Shown here: positions 11,370 to 21,833 of the stretch, piece by piece
Layout of the letters: the number at the start of each line of letters is the position of its first letter
How positions within the stretch are numbered: the stretch's first letter is position 1
Origin: Phorcus lineatus
Taxonomy: Eukaryota; Mollusca; Gastropoda; Trochida; Trochidae
Reading direction: 5' to 3'
DNA: 64,000 bases
NCBI GenBank assembly: GCA_921293015.1
Contig: OV121088.1
Coordinates: forward strand, 33,331,645 to 33,395,644
The notes under the pieces: model-generated
The model's database searches: none
What the model saw: only the letters and a program-made list of their open reading frames with translations
Told to the model about the DNA's origin: nothing
Translations under genes and position numbers: made by a program

Positions 11370-14300
11370 TAACTCGAAACAAAATCATTTGTAACTCAAA
11401 TAGTATGATATATCTTCCATATGTAAATTAGCCTCATCTCAACTCAATTGTGTACCACATGACATCCAAGAAAGCATATGGTCTGAAAATCATGCACATG
11501 AGATCAGTTCAAGCCACTTTGTTGTTAACACGTCTCACCTCAATGTCTGCAAATTCCCATATCAAGGAGCAAAAGTTCAGATAATTCTACATTCATAGTT
11601 ACTTAAGTGTATTAAGACTTATCCATGTGTCATAATGCTTTAGCGATGCTCGCAGGTTTCACCTCACGATAGCCACAATGGTGTTGCCGGCTTTCTCCTT
11701 GCAATAAAACTAGCAGCCGCGATTCTCACCTCTTAATGCAGTAACATATTGCGTTTTATGTAAACGTTTCAGATGATTATTTCTATATTTGTACCTGAAG
11801 GTGATGATATAAAGATTGCATATGTATTACTTCTAACGTTTTCTATGTGCATTTATTGTCAAACCTGGAACCTATGAATTGTATTAACTATAATAACTTT
11901 GATGTGAGATTCGGAAGTTTTATACACCATAACAGATATTTTGTATTATTTTGATGAATATCCATCAATATTAGACCTGTTTGTGAAATTGTCCTTATAC
12001 AGGAATGTCACACTGAATAAGTACAGTTCTTTATTACGACTGAGTATGAAGTACGACCTATGTACTTGGTCTACATTCTACTGTAATAATGTAATATGAA
12101 CAAGAAATCAACATAAAGAAAATGTTTCATCATCTTAAAAGGATATTTAATAAAATAAATCCTTATGTTAAGGTGGTATATTGTTCAAATAATAACAAAT
12201 TATTTTAGTGATATTTTCAGTTAATGATATTAAGTCAATAGAGATGTGTATTCATGTTAATACTCAAACGTTTCTTGACGTTCTTTTCCTTGATTTAGCT
12301 GTCATGATTTCTCTATATGCAGACCTAGAAGGATAAATAGGACACAACATAATTTTCTGGATGATATGCCTAATGAGCGTGTGGTGCATAATCTAGTCCG
12401 GGCTTATGCAGTCGGCTAACAAAAACAGATACTTAATGTCTATACATTCAGATGAAGGGATCCGAGCAATATTCAAAGTTAATATTATCATCTATAGGCT
12501 CGACATACCATCTATAGATATCACTTTGACAGTCAGTCTAACTTGCCATACAATATCATAGACAAGACCAACCATCGATGGCTCTATTGCTTTATTATAA
12601 CACTCTTTCTAAGGTCGAGATGATAATTGTTATGACCGTTTCTACAATCTAAATCTAAATCTTAACTACATATTATCTTCATATTGAATTTCGTTTTTCT
12701 TCACTCTAATATCAACAATTCCTTATCTTTTGTGCTTATTTATGAAACTCTTTATAGAAAGTAGCAGTAATTCCAGACAACAGCGCATTGTACTTTTAAA
12801 TAAACTATTCCATTGGGAATTGATGTACAAGGATGATAATATTTAGTAAAATCTCCATGGTGAACTGAATGATATTCCAATCTGGCACACCAAGAAATGA
12901 ATAATGCAACAAATGCTCAATGATATCTCTGTTGAGTTCATTAAGCGTTAATATTTTTACAACGATTATCAACTTTACTAAAACTGTGAACTAAATGATG
13001 ATGTTCTTTTTCTTTGTAGAATGATGCAACTGATAGTCGATGACATGTCTGTTGAGTTTTCTCCACTTAAAGACTTCCATGTACTTTATAAGAAAATACT
13101 GATATGGCATCTGTAGGGTAGGTCGTACACACCACTTGTACAATTTACAATCATAATAATAATCCCCATATTCCTTCTTATGGATCTTACCTCTCCTGCA
13201 ATCTCCACATACTAGATCTGAACTGCTTTTGAAGTTGACATTATCTTTGAAATGAGCAAAAATATGTATTACTATATTTCATATTGTTTTTATCATGCAA
13301 AGGTTTGAACGTGACATCAATCTAATAAAAGGATATATCAGACTTTCATGCTTGTAAAAAATCCTTCCATGATGTTAAAAAATGTACAAAAAAATAAAAA
13401 TTTTATAATGTTTTGTTACATTACGCCAATGATTACGAAATTATTTAAAGTATTATTCATCAAAATGAACGACATCCAATTTAATTGAATAAAATGATTT
13501 CAAAACTGCTGATGCTGAATTTCATTATAAAAAATATACCTAATATTCAAAACATTCATTCGATGTTATCACAAATTCCAAGATGATATGCTGTATTCAT
13601 TTTTGCTCTATTAAAGGGTTAGTTAGGCTCAGAGAGGCTAATTGAATGCAATATTTTGAATCTCTTCACAAATGGATCGAGCGTTCTGATGAGGTGACAA
13701 ATGTAAAAACTGAGAATTTGGTGAATGACTGGTATGATTGTTGATATGATTCACAGAATATTGCAGTGTCAAGGAAACTATGTCGTACATGACATATGAT
13801 ACAGAACCTGTCTGTAATATGTTAACGAGCAGTTCGGTCTTATCTATGCATTATAGATCTTAATCTTCCAGATGATACACATCATTATTCAATCCAGAGA
13901 AAGGCAAATTATGTCTTGAACAAATAAACATATTGAAACAACTGACGTTCTTTATCACACTTTATCTATGTCAAAATAATTTTGTTTGTGTTCATTTGTC
14001 TTACTTCTACTTGTTGCTGTAACCGATTTGAACTCTACAAATACCACAGCATTGCAATTATGGTATTGATTATTGACCAATTGTTCATTGATGAATGTTA
14101 AATGGTCAAAGATCTCCCTAGATGGGCATTCTAGACGTTGACGTGCTGAAGGATGAAGGAAGAAATCTTTATAAATGAATTACTTCTTTATTCTTTGGCG
14201 ACAATGTTTCGACAGAGACCCTATGCTAAAGAGAGATGTAGAAACGTTGAAAGCATAAATAAGTTATATATCTAAACTATTGCCTTCATCATATATATCA

Positions 14301-16639
14301 AAGATCTTAAAACATAATGATGTCGAGTGTGTCTCACGATGATGATTTCAAAATAAAATTTCAATGTTGAGGGGAAACCATACGTTGGAGAACCTCAATT
14401 GAATAATGTCCCAAAAAGAATTGTTGCTACAGTTATTAAAGAGAACCCAAAATAGCCAAAGAATACATGACATGAAGACACATCGTATAAGATATTTTCT
14501 TTTTGAACAAACTGACAGTTTTTCAGAGTAAAAATCTAATTATCTGGTACAACTTTCTATCTATTTACAACAGAATAAAGCACAAGGCGATGTGTGATTT
14601 GGTATACGGAAGAAATAAACAGCCAGGGTTTACAAAAGGTAGATAAAAACGCGACACAGATCTTAGTGAACGCATGGAATTTATTTTTTCTTGCCGATCT
14701 TCATTGACAGTAAAATGAATAAAACATTTGGTGGCTTTCATCATGTTGAAATTAGATTTTCTTTTAAAATCTAATGACTCTACAAATAACATAAATCCCT
14801 TCTAGAAAAAAGTATATGCACCGTCTTGTCATAAGCATGAAATAATTGAGCATAATTGCAATCATGAAATATGCCACTGACATTAGACCATATGTCAAGG
14901 TTTAATGGAGTCTAGTTAGTCTGTTTATCTCGACGTTTCTCACATTGTGTTAAATCATCGCAGGCCGTGTCAGCTCGTCCAATAATAAAGTGACAATCAC
15001 AAAGTTAAGCAAATGTCAAGTTATTGTTCAGGACAAATGAACAGACACTGTTGGTTAAAGTCGAGTCACTTTCACCTTGATTTTAGACAGATATTTGAAA
15101 CTGAGAACGAACTCTCAGGAAATTTATCAAATTACTTTCCCTCTTCGGTATAATGTCTCAAAACTGAGGTACCTTAAAATGAAGTCATTACTGAAATTGC
15201 AACACTTAATCTGTTGTTTTTTCACATGGTCAACTATAGAGAAAACTAGTCATTCTGATTTACATACGTCATTTTCGTTCTATTTCTCTAATACCATACA
15301 TGTTAAAAATATTGCACTGTATTTAAGAATGGAAGGTCACAATACCCTAACTTTCAATTATTGTTGTACTGAAAATGCAAACTCTGAGTTAAACAATCTT
15401 TAATCTGTTTAATGTTATTTGAGGCTGAAAAGCATCTTCTAGAAATTGATAATGTATGATGTACAGTTGCCTTCAAGGGAAGGGTATATTTCTCTTAGTG
15501 ACATCAGACATCTTAGTCACTGATGCGAGAGCAAAGATAAGGGAAATCTTCTCACAAAGAGTTTTCTTTCTGATACAGAACTTGTTCGTCCTTAAGACCC
15601 CTGGGCTTGTAAAAAGTTCAAACCAAATCAAAAGTTACACAAAAGAAATTTAAGACGCTCTTTTGGATATTATTGGATCTGAAATAAAGAACTCTATGCC
15701 ACCAAAAAAAGCGTTTTCTGTACCAGGTCCATGGCACTTAAGTTTGCAGATTACAGAATGTTGGTTTGGTTACTTGGTCATTATGTTTTACGCATCAAAA
15801 GTTCTAGACAGGACTCACACATGATATTATATTTTCCCGTGTTTGTCTCATCTGAATATAAATGTTTTTTCACCTCTTCAAAGTGAGTATTTGTAACCAA
15901 AAAGAGATAAATTATCTTTCATTAAAGAGTTGTTTTCCAGAAATTTATTTCAGTATATTCACTTTCAATGACATGCAGGGTAAAAGTAATGCTAAGGGTG
16001 GAAAATCATTGATAAATTGTAAAACAACATCATAAAAATGAAATTGGGGAATCATTAAAACTGTATCAGGATAGTCATCCTTCGGAGGAATGCTGTGATG
16101 AATAATTTTTTTCAAAACCAGGATGAAATGGGCTTTTTCAAGATCGATAATGAAATGTTATTAATTAAGCATGATAATACAGTGGATGTAAAAAAAGCAT
16201 TTAACAATTTCGAAGCCTGATGCTTGTGTAGATATGTTGATGATAAAGTCAGTGCAAATGTTGCCTCACGCTGTGGATGAAAGCTCTAATACCAAAAAGT
16301 AGCGAAAAGTTTAGCTATTGCAGATGTTTGATCCAGGTATACCAATTTAACAGACAACCTCAGTGATTAATTATACAGATGAATATTAAAGTAGCTAATC
16401 ATTCAGAAACTGCGATAACATACATGTAGAACGAATATTTCACGTAATTTTAGTCCTTTATAAATTTGATGAGCTTATGACACCCTTACAGGAATACAAA
16501 CATGGTTTATTTTCGAAGAGTGATGGCGACATATTTGGCATACTGATGTACTCTAATGCAACCACAGCGATGAACAAACATCTAGCAAAACATTCATACA
16601 TTTGAATAATGATTCAATAAAGATTTGATGTTTATCATA

Positions 16640-17339
16640 TGTGATTTAAACATATTTTATTCTTGAAAAAGTTAATTACATGAATATGGATTGGCACAAC
16701 AAGCTTTGAGCTTATTTAAGTGCCGCTCCATTAAATATGACAAAATACAATCTTTCATAATACAAATCAAAATTTACAAAGTAATTAAATTAATATTTCC
16801 ACAGAGGCCAACAAAAACAAAACAACAGACAGTAATAAGCGATGTAAGATCATCAAAGATACATTGAATATAGGAGTTTTGTAGTAATTCAAATGAAGGC
16901 ATTTTATAATAACCTGAAACGTTTAGAATCTTGTACAAATGTATGAACAGATTCAAGAATATTCTTATTAAGTAATTTACTTAAATATTGATTACCATGG
17001 AGAATGTAGAAATATTTATCAAATCTTATTAAAATCATGATTTGGGCAAAAAAGGAAGTAGTGGAGAGAATGTTCCCATGGATGTCCGCATGAACAATTC
17101 GAATTGTTTGAAATATGCCTGTCAAATTTATCGGCGTTTAAGTCACTACAACCCAATCTGAGACGATCATGATAAATTTGGCATAATCTTGTTCCTAAGT
17201 TATTGTCGAAGAAAACATTATTTTGTTTGGTCCGTAATTTTGACGGAACTAAGTGTTTGTGATTCAATGATTTCGGTTGGTATTTATTATGAGAGAAACT
17301 GAAAGGATTTGATGCAGTAATGGACATACACAGAGACAA
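16640..17339 (-). mobile_element. LINE 3' fragment in module C, copy 1
   Basis: The minus strand encodes NNVFFDNNLGTRLCQIYHDR, then LRLGCSDLNADKF, then CSCGHPWEHSLHYFLFC, then (another frame) LHGNQYLSKLLNKN and VHTFVQDSKRFRLL with a stop. This order matches the C-terminal end of non-LTR retrotransposon proteins seen widely in invertebrates. A frameshift lies near 17030. This family differs from the LINE in module B. Module A lacks the fragment at the same place (2760-2950), so it inserted after the modules diverged. Confidence 0.8.
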
Positions 17340-17766
17340 ATTAATGGGGTCGGCGGTTGGGGTTGGGATTTTCTATAGTATTTTTTGAATAAAGATTGGA
17401 AGATAAATAAATAATATAGATAAAGATAAATGGAACACAACTACATTAAGAGGCTATGACATCTGTTGATAATTAAAAGTAATTGTTTATTGTAAATGGC
17501 AACCTCAGGGATTAAAAAAATGCCATCATCAAACTGTCATTCATAATGGCATTTCTTTCTTCTCACACAGATTGGAAAAAAACCCCTTTAAACGGGCACT
17601 GAAATTAGTGTCGTTAAAATGCAATAGTAACAAAAAAGTATTTAGAAAAAAACTATCTGCCATCCAGAAAACTGCTGTCAGATTAAATGATTGAACTAAT
17701 AGGACAGTTTATAAAGTAATTATCTGTTCTGTCGTACAGTGACATGACCTACGAATAGTAACTTGT

Positions 17767-18216
17767 TTACCGGTATATATATTGTGCCATCTTCTGACAG
17801 GCATCAGCCAAATCTTCCCGACGATAGTCGATTGAGATATGTTTTGCAAAAAACATTAATGAGTCAACCACCTCAAGCATTGCTCTTTCTTTAACAAATA
17901 TTTCATTCTCTTGCCGAGGTGCAGTGGTCGTGCTGTAAGCTTTTTGTACGGTAAGTGCCGGCAGTGTTCCATGACATTGAGGATGTGCGTTCGAGACTCG
18001 AACCAAAAAAGCAATCCCTGATATGACAATGCAACATTTATTGTACGCATATACGTCTAAGAAACAGTATGGTTGCAAGGTATACAATGTAACCCCTTTT
18101 CTTATTAACACCTCTCTTCTCATTAGGGAAATACTTGCAATACGTGTAAACAACTCGTACAGTGAATTAACTTTCTTTCGTAAAAAAAATCTCCTTTCTT
18201 TAGATATTCCATCCAT
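17767..18216 (-). pseudogene. Unrecognised minus-strand reading frame in module C, copy 1
   Basis: A 149-codon frame, long for this AT-rich DNA, ending in AMLEVVDSLMFFAKHISIDY and a short tail. In copy 2 (39475-39978) the frame is kept; one indel between the copies is exactly one codon, while another near the N-terminus shifts the frame. Module A (3590-3760) has only the two ends of this sequence and lacks the middle ~180 bp, which includes a B-box-like GGTTCGAGTC on the minus strand. The middle may be a SINE-type insertion. I do not recognise the peptide, and coding status is doubtful. Confidence 0.2.
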
Positions 18217-18867
18217 CTAGTAGCATCTTTACACGAACTGCAACAACTTTTCATGAACAATATTATGAAAATGCTATTCTACATATATGTTTCAAAAATA
18301 ACATAAAGATGAATCAACATTTCCAATTTGATGTAGAATATGTTTTGTTATAGAAAAATTGGAGATGATGCTCATGCTAATACTATTTTACCAATATTTT
18401 CGCATTCAATTTATGATTTCACATTCATTCTGGTCGAGTTCTCCGTTAAGTTCTTTGGATCCGATGTCATATGATAACCCGAATCAAAATAAAAACACCA
18501 AATTCGTTAAGAACAATTAAGATGATACTTTAAGGAGTGATCTAAAGAAATGAGGGAAGATACATGACCTAAATTGCAATGTAAAGTTGAAAAATAACAT
18601 TAATCTCAATAAACGAAATACACAACTTCATAAAAAACATTTATTGGAGCAATGCGGTTGTATATGTTAAATTAAAAATTCCAACCTCAAAATGATGTAA
18701 CAAAAATGAAGTTAAATGTTTTCAAAATGATAAACTTTGAAGAAAATCACAACTGGATACAAAATCGGTTGCATAACCTCCTTTAATCAGAAAGGTATGG
18801 ATCTTAACTGGAGTTTGATCAATGATCAGATAAAACACTCCATAAAACTCCACTCCCATTCCAGAAT

Positions 18868-18958
18868 ACACGGTAATGGCCCCTATGGTCCAGCTATTAT
18901 GTCCTTACAGACCTTGTTGATTACTTTACACAATATACCAGACATCAAAGAGGGCAGA
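18868..18958 (+). other. 91-bp ultraconserved block, module C copy 1
   Basis: This is the module C instance, identical to 4061-4151. Here the open frame runs from about 18737 to 18988 (83 codons), because GAT at the end of the block in A is GAG here. The peptide is not recognised. The absence of any synonymous change from A argues against simple protein-level selection. Confidence 0.6.
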
Positions 18959-19337
18959 GAACAACGTTGCAAGAAATTCGTATCATAACATTGCATAAAG
19001 AGCAGGAGTAAACACTAGGTAAGATTGCATGTCATATACTTCAGACAGTTTTCTTGTTTATAGTTTGCGTAGGAAGAGAATATTCTTCAAAAACATTAAT
19101 TGAAATCAAGAGTAATTATTTTTAAAGTATTGTATCTTTTAAAGCAAATAAGGAATATTCATTTTTATCCAACACAAACATATCGTGCTTTGAATAGTAT
19201 TTGTAAGAATAATATCAATATCCATCAACATGTTTTTTATTATTCGTCAAAATTGTCTCTGTTTTATTAATATTTCATTCCTACAAACAGAGACGAGAGA
19301 TAGTTATCAAGGATTCAGGATTCAGGATACTACTACT

Positions 19338-19491
19338 ATTACTACTACAACTACTACTACTACTACTACTACTACTATTACTACTACTACTACTACTACT
19401 GCTACTACTACTTCTACTACTTCTTTTAATATTACTAGCACTACCACTACTAATACTACCAGTACTACTACCACTACAACTACCACCAGCA

Positions 19492-19541
<50 letters not shown>
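19338..19541 (+). repeat. (ACT)n microsatellite, module C copy 1
   Basis: About 200 bp of imperfect ACT repeats with ATT, ACC and AGC interruptions. It joins a short (GA)n directly at 19542, which is the right limit of homology between the two 21-kb copies. Confidence 0.97.
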
Positions 19542-19542
<1 letters not shown>

Positions 19543-19566
19543 GAGAGAGAGAGAGAGAGAGAGAGA
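19542..19566 (+). repeat. Short (GA)n microsatellite
   Basis: Twelve or so GA units follow (ACT)n directly. A much longer (GA)n lies about 900 bp beyond the equivalent (ACT)n of copy 2, but the sequences after the two arrays do not match. Confidence 0.95.
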
Positions 19567-20007
19567 CTCTTGTGAACGCAAAGACTCCATTTCTCTCGCG
19601 AATACCGAGAGCCTTCGGCGAAAACGTAAACTGACACAGATAGTCAAGGTGCAATCAATGTTTGCTCTGGTTTCTCTGGCTACCACTGTCTGTTTTTGTT
19701 CTTAGAAGAAGTAACACCCGACATTGGTTATTTCTAACTGATCTCTTCTTATAAATCTGAGACCATCAACATAGAGAAGGAAAATTGTACTTATTGTGGC
19801 AAACTTTTATCCATCTAAAGGGAGACATACAAAATTAAAGTTCATTTAAATTCTGAATATGAATTGAAGATAAGCACCGCAACAAATCAATCTTTAGCCT
19901 GAAAATTGCTCTTAATGAATATTTATGATTGACACCAACAGCATTTTTTTCTTTAATAGACTCAGACTTAACTTTGAAGATAAGAAATTGTATTTGTTTA
20001 TTCAAGC
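19567..20007. other. Spacer between the two 21-kb units, left part
   Basis: Single-copy AT-rich DNA follows the (GA)n. The only notable point is a CG-containing stretch near 19588-19625. No coding signal is seen. Confidence 0.5.
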
Positions 20008-20467
20008 CATTCTCTTCCAACAGAGGTAGCTCCGTCATTAATTCCTATACAACCTCTGTCTTAATACGAAGGTTTCTCGTGCACGAAATGTAGAACGCTG
20101 ATTGGATACAATCAAAGTTAGTTGTGCAATCAGCGACGCTGTTTCAAACGTTATCATTCAAATCGGATTAAGTTATTTCTGGAAGCTTTGCAAAAGCCAA
20201 ACTTTATTCGAATATTCACCTTGCACTTTGAGTCGTCTTTACAAAACACATAGGCCTCATTTTGCTACTGCATCATTGCAAAGGCCTATGTGACTACAAC
20301 AATATTATTAATGCATTGGGTGTTTTCATTGGCTGAAATATTACTATTTAGTTTAAGTTCCAATATATCGCGGGTAGTTGAAACTGCCTGAAACCCGAGA
20401 AACCTTCGTATTAAGACAGAGGTTGTATAAGAATTTATGACGGAACTACCTCTGTTGGGAGAGAATG
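20008..20467. mobile_element. 460-bp non-autonomous DNA transposon with 72-bp TIRs and 8-bp TSD
   Basis: The ends 20008-20079 and 20396-20467 are inverted copies of each other over 72 bp with few mismatches, starting CATTCTC and including CCAACAGAGGTAG and CGAAGGTTTCTCG. Directly outside lie the 8-bp direct repeats ATTCAAGC (20000-20007) and ATTAAAGC (20468-20475), one mismatch apart, which look like a target-site duplication. The interior encodes nothing recognisable and contains an 11-bp inverted repeat, CACATAGGCCT/AGGCCTATGTG (20247-20257 and 20282-20292). An 8-bp duplication fits the hAT or P superfamilies. No second copy is seen in this window. Confidence 0.85.
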
Positions 20468-21076
20468 ATTAAAGCTGGCTAGGGATGGAACTCTATCCTG
20501 AGATACACCTGTAAAAACAGCAAGTGCCTTGTGTGAGATACTAGTTCTGTTGATTTAAAGGTATTAAACATCACTAGGAGGGGTTCCGAATTGATGTAAA
20601 GATAAAATAGTTATAGTGCATTCTTGTTATTTGTTAACTGTACACACTATCGATGAAACCCAAACGGGTTTTCAAAATAGTTAGTGTTATATATATATAG
20701 TATTTGCGCTTGTTTGTCTGTTTGTAAATGATATATTAAAGTTTCAAATCCTCTTTTGACTTCTGAATGAGGAGAATAATTTGATGCAACTCAATCTGAA
20801 GACGTCATTCAATGGATTTCCTGTAAAGGAATTAAAAGAAAATATTCAAATGGTTGCTGTGGCAAGAGCACTTATATGTTTTTCAAAGATACAAAGTATA
20901 AACACTGGGATAGAGTTCTCTCTATTTGTCTGTTCGTCCGTTTGCTACTTTCAGTTTGTATTTTTATTAGTAAAAACTGATTCGAAGAAAGGAAGTAAAA
21001 GTTGGATTGCAAAGTATTGCCTAACCTAAATGGACGAACGTATATACTGAGATAGCTAGACATGTTTGAGTTTGTA

Positions 21077-21833
21077 TGAGGGGAAGTCAATAGGTTTATA
21101 GAAGTTGATATAAAACAGAAGCCAATGGTTGCGATATTGATTTTGTTGATCTCCCTGGACCTCGATGCACTTTGTCCATTTTTCTTTGAGACTGTCTCTG
21201 ACCTTACGATAGAAGTCTTTCTGAGTGGCCCTCAGCCACACCTCAGTAGCTGTCTTGAGTTCATCATCATCGCCGAACTTGTACCGAACTTGTACCACGC
21301 AAGTGTGATTTCAAATTGCGAAGCTGATAGAAGTACTTTGGGGCCAGATCTGGACTGTAGGGGGATGGCTAAGTTAATATGACTCTTGTGTACCGAAGCG
21401 TCATCATGAAGAAGCAGAACTCCAGCAGTCAACATGCTGCGCCTCTTCTTCATGATCGCCGCACTAAATTGCTTCAACAATTCAGTATAGTAGGACTCTG
21501 TTATCGTAGTTTAAAGTGGTCTATAGTCGATAAGTTTCACGCCCCTTGAATCCCAGAAAATGGTCGCCAACAGAAGGATGAGTTTTGGGTGCAGGAGACT
21601 GCTTACACTTCCACTGCGTGGCTTTTGCTCGGTGTCAGGATCCCAGTGGTGAATGCACGTTTATCCCCTGCAACCAGACGGCCGTGAAAGTTGTCGGAAT
21701 CAGCATTGTAGATGTACGAGAGATCACGACTGGATTCAACTCTCTGAGATAGCCTATCTCAATAATGAAATCAACGATGAAGTCTTCAAGGGTGTATCAA
21801 TAATACATCTATGAACTTATTGACTTCCCCTCG
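21077..21833 (-). mobile_element. Decayed mariner-type DNA transposon with 26-bp TIRs (copy 2)
   Basis: The ends are imperfect inverted repeats of 26 bp at 21077-21102 and 21808-21833, matching at 23 of 26 positions and sharing GAGGGGAAGTCAATA. The left end is preceded by TA, the target dinucleotide of mariner elements. The right end is followed by TT, so the expected TA duplication is not intact. The element is 757 bp long, which implies a large internal deletion. It occupies the left edge of the 21-kb unit in both copies, so it inserted before that duplication. Confidence 0.88.
21130..21725 (-). pseudogene. mariner transposase remnant (copy 2)
   Basis: Same broken minus-strand transposase as in copy 1, with the motifs RLVAGDKR, FWDSRGVKPID, LLLHDDAS, YSPDLAPK and GDDDELKTA spread over different frames. 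The few differences from copy 1 include C versus T at 21297, which opens one reading frame in copy 2, and a base change near 21638. The shared deletion between the second and third catalytic Asp codons shows that the element was already dead when the 21-kb unit duplicated. Confidence 0.85.

Larger units (their letters stand above)
1..19541. repeat. 21-kb tandem unit, copy 1 (left end cut by window)
   Basis: This stretch matches 21086-41215 nearly base for base and in the same orientation. The offset is 21085 at the left, 21091 near 4.1-4.5 kb, about 21663 after the (ACT)n array, 21631 near 9.7 kb, 21544 near 17 kb and 21637 near 18.8 kb. The offset changes mark indels between the copies. Window base 1 lies ten bases into the left terminal repeat of a mariner element, so the copy is truncated only by the window. 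Homology stops inside (ACT)n at about 19541, where copy 1 switches to (GA)n. Differences from copy 2 include a 26-bp deletion near 2047, an extra ~100 bp at about 11974-12076, a ~215-bp deletion at 17363 and an extra ~125 bp at about 18406-18530. Confidence 0.93.
10865..20615. repeat. Ancestral module C (copy 1)
   Basis: This is the third and longest module. It carries every landmark: the opening segment at 10865-11090, the AAAGGATATTT region at 12147, the 12490-12815 part shared with B, the LINE-free stretches matching A and B, the 91-bp conserved block at 18868-18958 and (ACT)n at 19338-19541. Extra length comes from a SINE-like insertion near 11.3 kb, a LINE fragment at 16.6-17.3 kb and the spacer transposon near 20.0-20.5 kb. 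Confidence 0.75.

Noticed and set aside
15077..15403. 108-codon frame in module C
   Set aside because: It aligns with other module DNA whose frames differ, and peptides are not conserved between modules.
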